In this document: one piece after another, positions 1 to 8,924 of the stretch
How positions within the stretch are numbered: the first letter of the stretch is position 1
How the letters are laid out: each line of letters opens with the position of its first letter
DNA from: Pseudorhodoferax aquiterrae
GTDB lineage: Bacteria > Pseudomonadota > Gammaproteobacteria > Burkholderiales > Burkholderiaceae_C
Assembly: GCF_014652235.1 (NCBI RefSeq)
Contig: NZ_BMYK01000008.1
Span: 167,969-231,968 of the forward strand
Length of the DNA: 64,000 nt
Direction of reading: 5' to 3'
Program-made: the position numbers and the translations under genes
Notes under the pieces: generated by a model
What the model was told of the DNA's origin: nothing
Databases searched by the model: none
The model's input: the letters and a program-made list of their open reading frames with translations, nothing else

Positions 1-2
1 GC

Positions 3-224
3 TGCGTGGGCTACCGCCAGGCCTGGCAGGCGCTGGATGCGCTGCCCGACCGCGACGCCCCCTTGCCGGCGGCCGCGCTGGCCGCACTGCGCGAACAGGG
101 CATCGCCGCCACGCGCCAGCTGGCCAAGCGCCAGATCACCTGGCTGCGCTCCATGCCGGCGCGCGAGGCCGTGCCCTGCGACGCGCCCGACGCCCTGGCC
201 CAGGTGCTGGAGCGCATCGCATGA
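3..224 (+). CDS. miaA: tRNA dimethylallyltransferase MiaA, C-terminal part (5' end outside window)
   Basis: This is the last 73 or so residues of MiaA, which transfers a dimethylallyl group to the N6 of A37 in tRNAs reading U-starting codons. The visible stretch has the family's C-terminal signatures: a VGYRQAW segment at the very start and [14 protein letters not shown] about 40 residues later, part of the tRNA-binding domain. The start codon and P-loop lie upstream of the window. The stop TGA overlaps the ATG of the following ABC ATPase (ATGA), so the two are probably translationally coupled although their functions are unrelated. Confidence 0.93.
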   Translation, partial: CVGYRQAWQALDALPDRDAPLPAAALAALREQGIAATRQLAKRQITWLRSMPAREAVPCDAPDALAQVLERIA

Positions 225-949
225 GCACCGCCGGGCCGCCCCAAGGTGCGCAGCACCGCAGCGCGCAGCGCGAAGGGACGCCGGTGCCGCCGGCCCTGGC
301 CGTGGATGGTCTGGCCAAGCGCTATGGCGAGACCAGCGTGTTCGCCGATGTCACGCTGCGCGTGGCACCGGGCGAGTTCGTCGCCATCGTCGGCGAATCG
401 GGCGTGGGCAAGTCCACCTTGCTCAACTGCATGGCCGGACTGGACCATTGGGACGCCGGCCGCGTGCTGCTGGCAGGCCGAGACCTGTCGGCCCTGGACG
501 ACGACGCGCGTGCGCGGCTGCGCCGGCAGGCGCTGGGCTTCGTGTTCCAGGCCTTCCACGTGCTGCCGCATCTGGACGTGGCGCAGAACGTGGCGCTGCC
601 GCTGATGCTGCTGGGCCGGCACGACACGGACGCTGCGGTCCATGCCATGCTGGAGGCGGTCGGCCTGCAGGGCCTGGCCGCACGGCTGCCGCAGCAGCTC
701 AGCGGCGGCCAGCTGCAGCGCGTGGCGATCGCGCGCGCGCTGGTGCACCGTCCGGGCCTGCTGCTGGCCGACGAGCCGACCGGCAACCTCGACCCCGGCA
801 CCGCGGCGCGCGTGATGGACCTGCTGATCGCCCAGGTCCGCGCGCACGGCGCCGCGCTCGTGCTCGTGACCCACTCCGAGGCGGCCGCTGCGCGCGCCGA
901 CCGCGTGCTGCACCTGACGGCGCAGGGCATCGCCGATGCGCCGCGCTGA
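221..949 (+). CDS. ABC transporter ATP-binding protein (LolD/MacB/YbbA-type)
   Basis: ATPase subunit of an ABC system, 242 residues. Visible motifs are Walker [10 protein letters not shown] (58-66), Q-loop Q110, signature LSGGQ (160-164), Walker B LLLADEP with D184/E185, D-loop NLD (189-191) and switch H218. The order and spacing are those of the MacB/LolD/YbbA subfamily that pairs with FtsX-type permeases rather than with importers. It starts at the ATGA overlap with miaA and its last 14 bases overlap the permease gene, so the pair is one transcription and translation unit. By family these systems move lipoproteins, peptides or lipids out of the inner membrane; the substrate here cannot be read from the sequence. 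Confidence 0.93.
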   Translation: MSTAGPPQGAQHRSAQREGTPVPPALAVDGLAKRYGETSVFADVTLRVAPGEFVAIVGESGVGKSTLLNCMAGLDHWDAGRVLLAGRDLSALDDDARARLRRQALGFVFQAFHVLPHLDVAQNVALPLMLLGRHDTDAAVHAMLEAVGLQGLAARLPQQLSGGQLQRVAIARALVHRPGLLLADEPTGNLDPGTAARVMDLLIAQVRAHGAALVLVTHSEAAAARADRVLHLTAQGIADAPR

Positions 950-3500
950 AGCCCCCGCCGGCGTGCTGCGTGCGCTGCTGGCCAGCTTCTCGTGGCGCGA
1001 ACTGCGCCAGCACCCCTGGCGCAACGCCGCCGCCGTCGTCGCCGTGATGCTGGGCGTGGCGCTGGCCTTCTCGGTGCACCTGATCAACGCCTCGGCGCTG
1101 GACGAGTTCGCCAGCGCCGTGCGCAGCGTCAACGGCCAGCCCGACCTGGAACTGCGCGCCACGCAGGGCGGCTTCGACGAGAACCTCTACGCGCGCGTGG
1201 CCGCCCATCCGCAGGTGCGCCATGCGAGCCCGGTGCTCGAGCTGCAGACCCTGGCCGGCTCGGACCGCAGCAGCCAGCGCGTGCCGCTGCGCGTGCTGGG
1301 CCTGGACGCACTGCGCGTGGCGGCCTTCGCGCCGCAGCTGCTGCCCGCGCCCACGCCCGGCCTGGCCGGTGCGCGCGAGGCCTGGTTCGCGCCGGCCACC
1401 GTGTTCCTGAACCCGGCCGCGCAGCAGGCCCTGGGCATGGACGGTCTGCAGCTGCAGCTGGGCCTGGCACTGCATCCGGTGCGGGTGGCCGGCACCGTCG
1501 CGGCCGGCGGCCCGGCGCTGGCGGTGATGGACATCGGCGCGGCGCAGGACCTGTTCGAGCGCCTGGGCGAGATCTCGCGCATCGACGTGCAGCTGGTGCC
1601 CGGCGCCGTGCGCGCGCAGGTGCTGGCCGAGCTGGCGCTGCCCTCCGCGGTGCGCGCCCAGACACCCGGGCAGGACGCGCAGCGCGTCAGCAACCTCTCG
1701 CGCGCCTACCGCGTCAACCTCACGGTGCTGGCGCTGGTCGCGCTCTTCACGGGCGCCTTCCTGGTGTTCTCGGTGCTGTCGCTGTCGGTCGCACGGCGCA
1801 CGCGGCAGTTCGCGCTACTCGGCGTGCTGGGCCTCACGGGCCGTGAGCGGCAGTACCTGGTGCTGGCCGAATCGGCCGTGCTCGGACTGGCCGGCAGCCT
1901 GGCCGGGCTGGCGCTGGGCACGGCGCTGGCAGCGGCGGCCCTGCGGCTGCTCGGGGGCGACCTCGGCGGTGGCTACTTCAACCAGGCGGCGCCGCCGCTG
2001 CAGTGGAGCCCGGTGGCGGCCACCGTCTACGGGCTGCTGGGCATCGCCGCCACGCTGGCCGGCGGCTGGTGGCCGGCCCGCGCCGCGCAAGACCTGCCGC
2101 CGGCCCAGGCGCTCAAGGGCCTGGGCCTGGCCCCCGCCGGCCTTCGCCGCCAGCTGTGGAGCCTGCTGCTGCTCGCGCTGGGCGGCCTGCTCGCGCTGGC
2201 CCCGCCCGTGGGCGGCATCGCGCTCGGCGCCTATGTCTCGGTGGGCCTGCTGCTGGTCGGCGGCATCACGGCGCTGCCGCTGCTGATCCAGGCCTTGTAC
2301 GACCGGCTGCAAGCGCGCGTGGCGCACCGGCTGCTGCCACTGCTGGCCGTGGAGCGCGCGCGGCGCGTGCGCGAGAGCGCGGCCGTGGCCGTCAGCGGCG
2401 TGGTCGCGGCGCTGAGCCTGGCCGTGGCCTTGACGGTGATGGTGGCGAGCTTTCGCGAGTCCATGATCGGCTGGCTGGACCAGGTGCTGCCGGCCGACCT
2501 GTACCTGCGGCCGGCTGCGGCGCCCGGCGATGCGCTGTTCTTCAGCCCCGAGACCGTGGAAGCGGTGGCCGCCAGCGAAGGCGTGGCCCGCGTGGCCACC
2601 ACGCGCCAGCGCGCCGTGCAGCTGAGCCCGGAGCGGCCCGCCGTGCAGTTGCTGGCCCGCAGCCTCGCCGACCCGGCCAGCAGCCTGCCGCTGGTGGGCG
2701 CGGCGCTGCCGGTGCCGCCCGGCATGCTGGGCGTCTACGTCAGCGAGCCCATGGTCGACCTGTACGGCGCCGTGCCGGGCAGCCGGCTGGACGCGCTGGC
2801 CGCTGCGGCCTTTCCTCAGGCCGACACGCCGCCACTGTTCGTGGCCGGCGTCTGGCGCGACTACGTGCGCCAGTTCGGCGCGGTGGTGTTGCCGCAGCAG
2901 GCCTACCAGCAGCTCTCGGGCGACCGGCGCATCAACGACATCGCGCTGTGGCTGGCCCCCGGCACCGATGCGGCGGCACTGCAGCAGCGCCTGCGCGCCC
3001 TGGTCGAGGCACAGGCGAGCGGCGCCGGCGCGCTGCTGGAGTTCACCTCGGTCGGCGCGCTGCGCGCCAGCTCGCTGCGCATCTTCGACCGCAGCTTCGC
3101 CGTGACCTACTGGCTGCAGGCCGTGGCCATCGGCATCGGCCTGTTCGGCGTGGCCGCCAGCTTCAGCGCCCAGGTGCTGGCGCGGCGCAAGGAGTTCGGC
3201 CTGCTCGCGCACCTAGGCCTCACGCGCCGGCAGATCCTCGCCGTGGTGGCCGGCGAAGGCGCGGCCTGGACCCTGGTCGGTGCCGTCGCCGGCCTGGCCC
3301 TGGGCCTGGCCGTGGCGGTGGTGCTGGTGCACGTGGTCAATCCGCAGAGCTTCCACTGGACCATGGACCTGCACGCGCCCTGGGGCCGGCTGCTGGCGCT
3401 GTGCGGGGCCGTCGTCGCCGCGGGCACGCTGACGGCCTGGCTCGCCGGCCGCGCGGCGGCCGGTCGTGACGCGGTCATGGCCGTCAAGGAGGACTGGTGA
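936..3500 (+). CDS. ABC transporter permease, FtsX/MacB superfamily with two FtsX-like blocks (YbbP-like)
   Basis: Inner-membrane partner of the preceding ATPase, 854 residues. A first membrane helix at about 30-50 (VVAVMLGVALAFSVHLI) is followed by a long periplasmic region, a three-helix FtsX block near 260-385, a further hydrophobic pair near 405-455, a second periplasmic domain (about 500-720) and a C-terminal three-helix FtsX block (about 730-840). This doubled layout, roughly ten helices in all, matches YbbP-like permeases and is twice the size of LolC/E. The start overlaps the ATPase gene by 14 bases, and the stop overlaps the GTG start of the protease gene. The physiological substrate is unknown. 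Confidence 0.88.
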   Translation: MRRAEAPAGVLRALLASFSWRELRQHPWRNAAAVVAVMLGVALAFSVHLINASALDEFASAVRSVNGQPDLELRATQGGFDENLYARVAAHPQVRHASPVLELQTLAGSDRSSQRVPLRVLGLDALRVAAFAPQLLPAPTPGLAGAREAWFAPATVFLNPAAQQALGMDGLQLQLGLALHPVRVAGTVAAGGPALAVMDIGAAQDLFERLGEISRIDVQLVPGAVRAQVLAELALPSAVRAQTPGQDAQRVSNLSRAYRVNLTVLALVALFTGAFLVFSVLSLSVARRTRQFALLGVLGLTGRERQYLVLAESAVLGLAGSLAGLALGTALAAAALRLLGGDLGGGYFNQAAPPLQWSPVAATVYGLLGIAATLAGGWWPARAAQDLPPAQALKGLGLAPAGLRRQLWSLLLLALGGLLALAPPVGGIALGAYVSVGLLLVGGITALPLLIQALYDRLQARVAHRLLPLLAVERARRVRESAAVAVSGVVAALSLAVALTVMVASFRESMIGWLDQVLPADLYLRPAAAPGDALFFSPETVEAVAASEGVARVATTRQRAVQLSPERPAVQLLARSLADPASSLPLVGAALPVPPGMLGVYVSEPMVDLYGAVPGSRLDALAAAAFPQADTPPLFVAGVWRDYVRQFGAVVLPQQAYQQLSGDRRINDIALWLAPGTDAAALQQRLRALVEAQASGAGALLEFTSVGALRASSLRIFDRSFAVTYWLQAVAIGIGLFGVAASFSAQVLARRKEFGLLAHLGLTRRQILAVVAGEGAAWTLVGAVAGLALGLAVAVVLVHVVNPQSFHWTMDLHAPWGRLLALCGAVVAAGTLTAWLAGRAAAGRDAVMAVKEDW

Positions 3501-4003
3501 ACACGCAGCGCGGCATGGTGCTGCGCGGCGCGCTCGCCATGGTGGCCTTCTGGCTCGCCGTGATGGCGCTGCTGTACTGGGCCATGGACCGCTGGCAGCA
3601 GCCGCGCGCGGCGCGCGTGACGGCCACGGGCGAACTGCTGATCCCGCGCCATGCCGACGGGCATTTCCGCATCCCCGGCACCATCAACGGCGAGCCCGTG
3701 CTGTTCCTCGTCGACACCGGCGCCAGCGTGGTCGGCGTCAGCGAAGCCCTGGCCCGCCGCGCCGGCCTGCAAGGCGGCGAGCCCGCCAGCTTCCACACCG
3801 CCAACGGCGTGCGCGAGGGCCGCATGGTGCGGGCCGGCCGCATCGAGTTGCAAGGCGGCGCCAGCGTGCGCGACCTGCGCGTGGGTGTGGGCCTGGCGCT
3901 GGGTGACGACGACGCCCAGGCCCTGCTGGGCCAGAACTTCCTGCAGCACTTCGAGGTCCGCATGGACCGCGACAGCATGCGGCTACGCCCACGGGACCCG
4001 TGA
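3497..4003 (+). CDS. membrane-anchored retropepsin-like aspartic protease (clan AA)
   Basis: A 168-residue protein with one N-terminal membrane helix (about 10-29) and a periplasmic retropepsin-like domain. The active-site motif LVDTGA with catalytic D73 is clear, followed by the hydrophobic VVGVSEALARRAGL typical of bacterial single-lobe clan AA proteases, which work as homodimers. A downstream LLGQNFL segment is also typical of the family. Translation starts at GTG 3497, which overlaps the permease stop (GTGA) and has a good ribosome site, AAGGAGG, 5 bases upstream. Coupling to the ABC genes suggests a joint envelope role, but that is inference from position only. Confidence 0.85.
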   Translation: MNTQRGMVLRGALAMVAFWLAVMALLYWAMDRWQQPRAARVTATGELLIPRHADGHFRIPGTINGEPVLFLVDTGASVVGVSEALARRAGLQGGEPASFHTANGVREGRMVRAGRIELQGGASVRDLRVGVGLALGDDDAQALLGQNFLQHFEVRMDRDSMRLRPRDP

Positions 4004-4077
4004 GGCTGCGATCGGAAAGGGGGAGCACCGCGGTGCGAGAGACGCGCCCTGCAATGGGTGCAGGGGCTGAAGAATCC

Positions 4078-4152
4078 TGGAGGAGCTACGGGGAATCGAA
4101 CCCCGCTTCTCAGAATGAAAATCTGATGTCCTAACCGATAGACGATAGCTCC
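4078..4152 (-). tRNA. tRNA-Glu (anticodon UUC)
   Basis: The minus strand folds into a full cloverleaf. The acceptor stem GGAGCTA/TAGCTCC is at 4146-4152 and 4082-4088. The anticodon stem TCAGA/TCTGA encloses the loop TTTTCAT with anticodon TTC. The T arm is CGGGG-TTCGATT-CCCCG. The discriminator is T and the CCA end is encoded. The D arm carries GGTTA as expected for tRNA-Glu. It stands alone, convergent with the protease gene. Downstream, a CCCTGC/GCAGGG inverted repeat (about 4047-4067) could help end transcription but has no clear T-run. Confidence 0.95.
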
Positions 4153-4163
4153 GGGAAGCGCGC

Positions 4164-4169
4164 ATCATA
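4164..4169 (-). promoter_or_regulatory. -10 element of the tRNA-Glu promoter
   Basis: The minus strand reads TATGAT, a near-consensus sigma-70 -10 hexamer, ending 11 bases before the mature 5' end of the tRNA. No good -35 hexamer is visible at the usual spacing (the best are CGAATG-like), so the -35 is not called. Confidence 0.5.
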
Positions 4170-4305
4170 CCCCAGAAAGTGGGTCCATTCGCCGCACGCC
4201 ATCCACAAAGCTCCAGCAAGCGCAGCAGCGGCGACGCGCCCTCCTACATCGCCGTCATGCTTTTGCCACGTGCGTGGCTTAGGGTGGACCGGTAGACTCG
4301 CGGGG

Positions 4306-5022
4306 ATGTCCAAGGACCTTCCGGCTGCCCTGCCGTCCCGAGGCGTACGGGGCGACCCTGCGCCAGGCCTGGACCGGATGCGCGCCGTGCTGCTGCTGGC
4401 CGGCGCGGCCAGCATTCCGGTCGGCTTGCTGCTCCCTGCGCATTGGGGTTGGGAGAACAGCTGGATCGAGAACCTTCAAGTGCTCATCCTGCTCCTGGGA
4501 TTCTCTTGCGCTGCCATGTTGCTGCGCCGGTCCCCCGGTCGCCGGGACCGCCTGCTCTGGCTGGGCATCGCGCCGGTCTGGCTGCTGGTCGCCGCCCGCG
4601 AACTCAGCTGGGGCGCCGTGTTCGCCGAGCCGCTGGCCTTCACGGCCGAGGGACCGCAGTTCTCGTCGAACACGCTCTGGTTCAAGCCTTACGTCTATGG
4701 GCTGGCCGGGGCCGCGCTCGGCACATGCGCCGGCTTGCTGGCCGCCGCCCGGCTCGACCGCGTGATCGGGCAGATGCTCCGCCATGGCGCGTTCCCCTGG
4801 GCCGAGGCGCTCGTGGTCCTGCTGGCGGCCATGGGATCGTCGCTGGCCGAAGGCCACCTGGGCTGGGACGCCAATGCGCTCGGAGACCAGGCCCAGGTGC
4901 TGGAAGAGCTGCTCGAGCTGGTGGGCTACATGGCGCTGGTGCTGGCGCAGGCCAGGGTGGCCTGGTCCCTGCGGAGCACGGCGCAAGAAGACGTCCGAAG
5001 CGGACGCGGCACGCGGAAATGA
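4306..5022 (+). CDS. uncharacterised integral membrane protein
   Basis: I do not recognise this family. The 238-residue product has about six hydrophobic segments: near 27-45, 57-75, 83-105, 123-150, 160-178 and 197-215 of the protein. A conserved-looking RELSWG motif follows the third segment, and WENSWIENLQ precedes the second, resembling unnamed membrane proteins of other proteobacteria. An in-frame GTG at 4270 would add 12 residues; the ATG at 4306 is preferred because it follows a GGGG stretch and begins a hydrophilic N-terminus. It stands alone between tRNA-Glu and the stress island. The C-terminus is charged and probably cytoplasmic. No function is assigned. Confidence 0.6.
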   Translation: MSKDLPAALPSRGVRGDPAPGLDRMRAVLLLAGAASIPVGLLLPAHWGWENSWIENLQVLILLLGFSCAAMLLRRSPGRRDRLLWLGIAPVWLLVAARELSWGAVFAEPLAFTAEGPQFSSNTLWFKPYVYGLAGAALGTCAGLLAAARLDRVIGQMLRHGAFPWAEALVVLLAAMGSSLAEGHLGWDANALGDQAQVLEELLELVGYMALVLAQARVAWSLRSTAQEDVRSGRGTRK

Positions 5023-5312
5023 AAAAGCCGGGCGGTCTCACATCCGAGATGCAACACCAAGCCTTTGCTGATCCATTCATGGATCGTCGCGTCGCGCTGC
5101 TCGGCCATGCCTTGCACAAGTTCGCGCATGGCCCGGATGGGCTGCGCCAGTCGAGTGTGGCCCGCGGCCGCTTGTTCAGCAGGTCAGCGATGGCGTCCAG
5201 TCCTTCTGGCTGTAGACCGACAGGTCCGTGTCCTTGGGCGCTCGCCTGCGATCACCCCGTCGCAGTGCCATCGCCCCCCGGCCAGGCCAGCCGTGTTCCC
5301 TATGGAGGCCGC

Positions 5313-5819
5313 CTACGACATGCTCTGCATCACCAGCGCTTGCAGGATGCGGTGCCGCTTGTGTTGCAGTGGGTCGGCTCCCGCCAGATGCTGAGCCAGC
5401 GCATCTGCATGGGCGGCCGCGCCGATGTAGCCGGCTCGAACGGCAACGGTGGCGGATCGCGCCAAACGGTCGACCACTGCGTCGGGCAGGCCATCGCACA
5501 CGACCGCATCGTACAGGCGGCTGAGCAGCCTGGCGGTGTCCTCGACCGTCTGCGGCGCGCTGTTCAGGTGCAGATCGGACACCAGCACTGCCACGTTGGC
5601 TCCCAGGCCAGAGGCAGCGTTTCGGAAGTCTTCCAGTCCAGCAACATGCCTGCTGGCACAGAGCAGCACGAGATTGCGATGTTTGAACGGCGCCGGCCGG
5701 GAACCTGACATCGGCGCATGCCCCAAGCGCCGGGCACATTCGAGCACTGTGTCGAGAGCCGGCCACGCAGGATCCAGGCGCGGGAGGTGCGCAGCAAGCG
5801 GTTTGGAGGCGTTGAGCAT
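5313..5819 (-). CDS. truncated aspartate/ornithine carbamoyltransferase-like protein, catalytic motif missing
   Basis: A 168-residue protein resembling the carbamoyl-phosphate domain of ornithine carbamoyltransferase. The central part, about residues 45-130 (FKHRNLVLLCASR..., LGANVAVL, QTVEDTARLLSRLYDAVV), follows the OTCase pattern of strand, helix, LG, strand, EDTARVLSR and DA. Where real OTCases carry STRTR for carbamoyl phosphate, this protein reads SRHVAG (56-61). No HPCQ motif and no ornithine-binding half exist; true enzymes are about 310-330 residues. It is therefore probably not an active transferase. A site of the island's FNR-like type with a -10-like TAGTCT lies just upstream (5850-5891). 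The Shine-Dalgarno sequence is weak, so the start is uncertain. Confidence 0.6.
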   Translation of the reverse strand: MLNASKPLAAHLPRLDPAWPALDTVLECARRLGHAPMSGSRPAPFKHRNLVLLCASRHVAGLEDFRNAASGLGANVAVLVSDLHLNSAPQTVEDTARLLSRLYDAVVCDGLPDAVVDRLARSATVAVRAGYIGAAAHADALAQHLAGADPLQHKRHRILQALVMQSMS

Positions 5820-5849
5820 GTGGCGGTCATGGCTGGTGCCGGATGCCCA

Positions 5850-5891
5850 AGACTAGAGGCATCGGGCGGGCGGTCCGTTGTTCTCCGTCAA
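5850..5891 (-). promoter_or_regulatory. FNR-like palindrome and -10 upstream of the OTCase-like gene
   Basis: The palindrome TTGTTCTCCGTCAA (plus strand 5878-5891) fits TTG-N8-CAA. Reading leftwards, a -10-like hexamer TAGTCT lies at 5855-5850, 29.5 bases from the palindrome centre, the spacing of a class II FNR/CRP promoter. Predicted transcription would start near 5843, shortly before the ATG at 5819. The hexamer matches TATAAT at only three positions. The site also sits about 150 bases upstream of the divergent Crp/Fnr gene and could affect it. Confidence 0.45.
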
Positions 5892-6038
5892 ACACTGCAG
5901 CATGGGCCGCCGGCCGAACGCCTGATACACGCGGTTCACGCAGTGTTACGGAGCAGTTCCAAGCGTTGGCACGGCCGTGCAGTGCGATGCCTAGCATTGG
6001 TGCTCGAGCCATCCTTAGTCGACTGCCAGGAGCACCCC

Positions 6039-6806
6039 ATGTTCAACGCCATCGAAGAGGTTCGCGACCGCACCCACTGGTTGAGCGATGTCGATCCGCT
6101 CCGACATCCGGGGGCGCCAGATGCGCGCATCGCGTTCAGTCAACGGATCGTGCAGACCCTCGACCTGGTGCAATCCTCCGCGGCATTGCAGCGTCGCCTG
6201 GTGCACGCGGGCGACACCATCTACCAGGCCGGGCAAGCCTTCGAGAATCTGCACATCCTGAGCACAGGGTGCGCCAAGATCGTGAGCCTGAGCGCCGACG
6301 GCCGCGAACAGGTCGTCGGCTTCAAGTTCAAAGGCGACTGGATGGGTTTCGACGGCATCGCGGACGCTTGCCATCGCTGCGATGCCATCGCCATGGACAC
6401 CGGAGAGGTCTGGACCATCGGCTACGACGCTTTGCTGGCCGGCTGCGCCAAAGCGCCCGCACTGCTCAAGCTGCTCCATGCGGCCATGAGCCATGAGATC
6501 GCGCACGACCGCGACTCATTGATGTCGGTCTGCACCTTGCCTGCCGAAGCCCGCGTCGCGGATTTTCTGCTGCAATGGGTAGAGTCCATGGCCAAGCGGG
6601 GCCTGCGCACCGATGCGATCACGCTCAAGATGACGCGCGCAGAGATCGGGAACTACCTGGGCATGGCACTGGAAACCGTCAGCCGCACGCTGTCCCGCCT
6701 TGCGCGCGAGAACATCATCGACTTCGTGGAAAAGGGACGACGCGACCTGCGCATCGCCGACCCCCAGGCGCTGCAGGGCTTCGTCCGGCGTTACGGGGTC
6801 GTTTGA
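6039..6806 (+). CDS. Crp/Fnr-family transcriptional regulator without the N-terminal iron-sulfur cysteines
   Basis: A 255-residue regulator. Residues 40-150 form the cyclic-nucleotide-binding-type barrel (GDTIYQAGQAFENLHIL; GDWMGFDGIA), followed by a dimerisation helix and a winged helix. The stretch LKMTRAEIGNYLG (196-208) and the recognition helix ETVSR (212-216) are nearly those of FNR (ETISR), whose Glu, Ser and Arg read TTGAT half-sites. The N-terminal cysteine cluster that binds [4Fe-4S] in FNR is absent; only C78, a CHRC at 111-114, C136 and C165 are seen. Start ATG 6039 follows GCCAGGAG; an upstream in-frame extension to 5718 overlaps the divergent gene and looks non-coding. It is the obvious candidate to act at the FNR-like sites of the island. 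Confidence 0.88.
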   Translation: MFNAIEEVRDRTHWLSDVDPLRHPGAPDARIAFSQRIVQTLDLVQSSAALQRRLVHAGDTIYQAGQAFENLHILSTGCAKIVSLSADGREQVVGFKFKGDWMGFDGIADACHRCDAIAMDTGEVWTIGYDALLAGCAKAPALLKLLHAAMSHEIAHDRDSLMSVCTLPAEARVADFLLQWVESMAKRGLRTDAITLKMTRAEIGNYLGMALETVSRTLSRLARENIIDFVEKGRRDLRIADPQALQGFVRRYGVV

Positions 6807-6811
6807 CCGCC

Positions 6812-8905
6812 TCAGGCCGATCGCTGGGCTTGCGCCGCCAGCACGCGCGCGATGGCCTGCGCCAGCTGTTGCCGCGAGAACGGCTTGGCAAGGACCTCCC
6901 AGCTGGAAGATCCGTGTCCCTCTGCATGGACCAGCTCGGCCGAGAAGCCGGACATCAGGAGCACGGGCAGATCGGCCAACTGCCGCGCATGCCGTGCCAG
7001 GTCGGTGCCGCGCATTCCCTGACCGAGCGCGATGTCGGTCAACAGCAGGTCGAAACGTCCATCTCCTTGCAGCTCTGCCAGGGCTTCCTCAGCGCTGAAC
7101 ACCTGGGTAACGACGCAGCCCATCGTTGTCAGGAAGCTCCGCACCACCTGCCGGACCTCAGGATCGTCCTCCACCATCAAGACCTTCAGCGCCGAAGGCA
7201 GGCGCGTCGCGTCCGCTTCGGCCTCGCCAGCACAGGGAAGCGCGCGCCCTCCCCGTGGCAGGTACAGCGCGAGGGTCGTTCCCACCTGCGGGACGCTGTC
7301 GATGGCGACGGCACCACGTGACTGCTTGACGAAGCCATAGACCGTGCTCAGCCCCAGGCCAGTTCCACGGCCCTTGTCCTTGGTGGTGAAGAACGGCTCG
7401 AATGCGTGTTCGCGCACGTGTTCGCTCATGCCGCATCCGGTGTCGGAAACGCTGATCAGCACGAAGCTCTCCGCGGTGGCGGTCGGGTCGTCGAGCCCGA
7501 GGCGAACGGAGGCCGGCAGTGTCTGGCAGGGTTCGGCGCTGAAGGTCAGCGTCCCGCCCTCCGGCATGGCGTCCCGAGCGTTGATCGCGATGTTCAGCAA
7601 GGCCGATTCGAGCTGGCCAGGGTCAGCGAGCACCTGCGGGCAGTCGGCGGATTGCTGCAACGCGATGCGGACGCGCTGGTCCAAGGTACGTCGCAGCATG
7701 TCCACGAGCGACTGCATCAAGGCCCCGAGATCGACCGCCGTCGGCTGCAACACCTGTCGGCGCGAGAACGCCAGGAGCTTGCCCGTCAGTTCCGCGGCAC
7801 GGCGGCTCGCGCGCGCGGCGGCGGCCAGCAACTCCGGAGCCACCCCATCCGATCGCAACGCGGGCAGCTCGTCCAGCACCTGGAGATTGCCCTGGATCAC
7901 GGTCAGAAGGTTGTTGAAGTCGTGCGCGATGCCCCCGGTCAACTGACCCACGCTCTCCAGACGCTGCGCGTGGTTCAGCGCTTCCTCGGATTGCGCGCGT
8001 TGCAAACTGGTCGACAGCAGGCTGGACAAGGATTCAAGAAAGCGCTTCTCCTCGTCGCCGAAGCGCTTGGGTGTCCGCGAGCGCACGGCCAGTGTGCCGA
8101 TGACGCGGCCGCGGTCGTACAGCGGCACGGCCAGGGCACTGACCAAGCCCGCCGCAAGGTAAGCCGGGGGAACACGAAAGCGGCGTTCGCTGCGGTAATC
8201 CTCCACTGTGATGGCCTCGCCTTGGAGCAGCAGGAATCCCGCCGCCTTGTCCGGGTGCGCCCCAAGGCGCGCGCCGACCTCCTCGCCGGGCAGCAGGCCG
8301 ACGCCACCTGCCACGCGGAACTCCTGGCGGTCGGGGTCCAGCAGCACGACCATTGCCAAGGGCACCTGCAGGGCTTGTGCGGCGATGGCCGGTGCGATCT
8401 CCATGAGCACATCCGCCTCCCGCGCGTCCACCGCCTGGCGCCCGAAGTTGGCGAGGTGCTCGCTGTAGCGGGCACGTTGCAGGGCCTGTTGCACGCGTGG
8501 GTATGCGCCGATGCCGCGGATCGCAGCCACCACCAGAGGCAGGCCATCCCCCTGCAATGGGCTCAGCGCGATCTCCACCATGACCTCGCTGCCGTCCTTG
8601 TGCTTGGCGACCAGGTCCATCTGCGTGCCCATGGGCCGTGCGCGCGGCGCCCGCTCGTAGCCCTGCCGATAGGCCGCATGGCGTGGACGGATGCCGTCCG
8701 GCACCAGTGCATCGACGTTCAGCGCAACGAGCTCCTCGCAGCGATAACCCAGCAGCGCCGCCGCCGCCGGATTGGCCATGGCGATCCGGCCCGTGTGTTC
8801 GACCACGAGCAAGGCATCCGGGTATGCGGCGAAGAGCGAGCGAAAGACCGTGCGTTCGTCGATGCCTGCCGCAAGCGCCAGGGCTGGAGGCGGTGCGGAT
8901 GGCAT
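6812..8905 (-). CDS. soluble PAS-GAF hybrid histidine kinase with C-terminal receiver
   Basis: A 697-residue kinase without membrane helices. In order: a PAS domain (about 22-130; DALLVVEHTGRIAMANPAA), a GAF domain (about 155-300), HisKA with phospho-accepting H328 in the box TGGIAHDFNNLL, an HATPase_c domain with DTGCGMS and a GTGLGLSTVYGFV lid, then a receiver domain (about 575-690) with VEDD and LLLTDIA. The GIAHDFNN H-box is the CckA-like type common in soluble PAS kinases. ATG 8905 begins 19 bases after the stop of the OmpR regulator on the same strand, so the pair is an operon and presumably a phosphorelay. The PAS and GAF domains suggest a cytoplasmic redox, gas or small-molecule signal; the ligand is not readable. 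Confidence 0.9.
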   Translation of the reverse strand: MPSAPPPALALAAGIDERTVFRSLFAAYPDALLVVEHTGRIAMANPAAAALLGYRCEELVALNVDALVPDGIRPRHAAYRQGYERAPRARPMGTQMDLVAKHKDGSEVMVEIALSPLQGDGLPLVVAAIRGIGAYPRVQQALQRARYSEHLANFGRQAVDAREADVLMEIAPAIAAQALQVPLAMVVLLDPDRQEFRVAGGVGLLPGEEVGARLGAHPDKAAGFLLLQGEAITVEDYRSERRFRVPPAYLAAGLVSALAVPLYDRGRVIGTLAVRSRTPKRFGDEEKRFLESLSSLLSTSLQRAQSEEALNHAQRLESVGQLTGGIAHDFNNLLTVIQGNLQVLDELPALRSDGVAPELLAAAARASRRAAELTGKLLAFSRRQVLQPTAVDLGALMQSLVDMLRRTLDQRVRIALQQSADCPQVLADPGQLESALLNIAINARDAMPEGGTLTFSAEPCQTLPASVRLGLDDPTATAESFVLISVSDTGCGMSEHVREHAFEPFFTTKDKGRGTGLGLSTVYGFVKQSRGAVAIDSVPQVGTTLALYLPRGGRALPCAGEAEADATRLPSALKVLMVEDDPEVRQVVRSFLTTMGCVVTQVFSAEEALAELQGDGRFDLLLTDIALGQGMRGTDLARHARQLADLPVLLMSGFSAELVHAEGHGSSSWEVLAKPFSRQQLAQAIARVLAAQAQRSA

Positions 8906-8924
8906 GGCTTTGCAGGCAATGCCA

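Noticed and set aside
4926..5230. Minus-strand segments with protein-like patterning (a GLDAIADLLN piece, then MRELVQGMAEQRDATIHEW in another frame)
   Set aside because: They may be the remains of a frameshifted gene beside the OTCase-like protein, but the family is not recognised and no start is seen.
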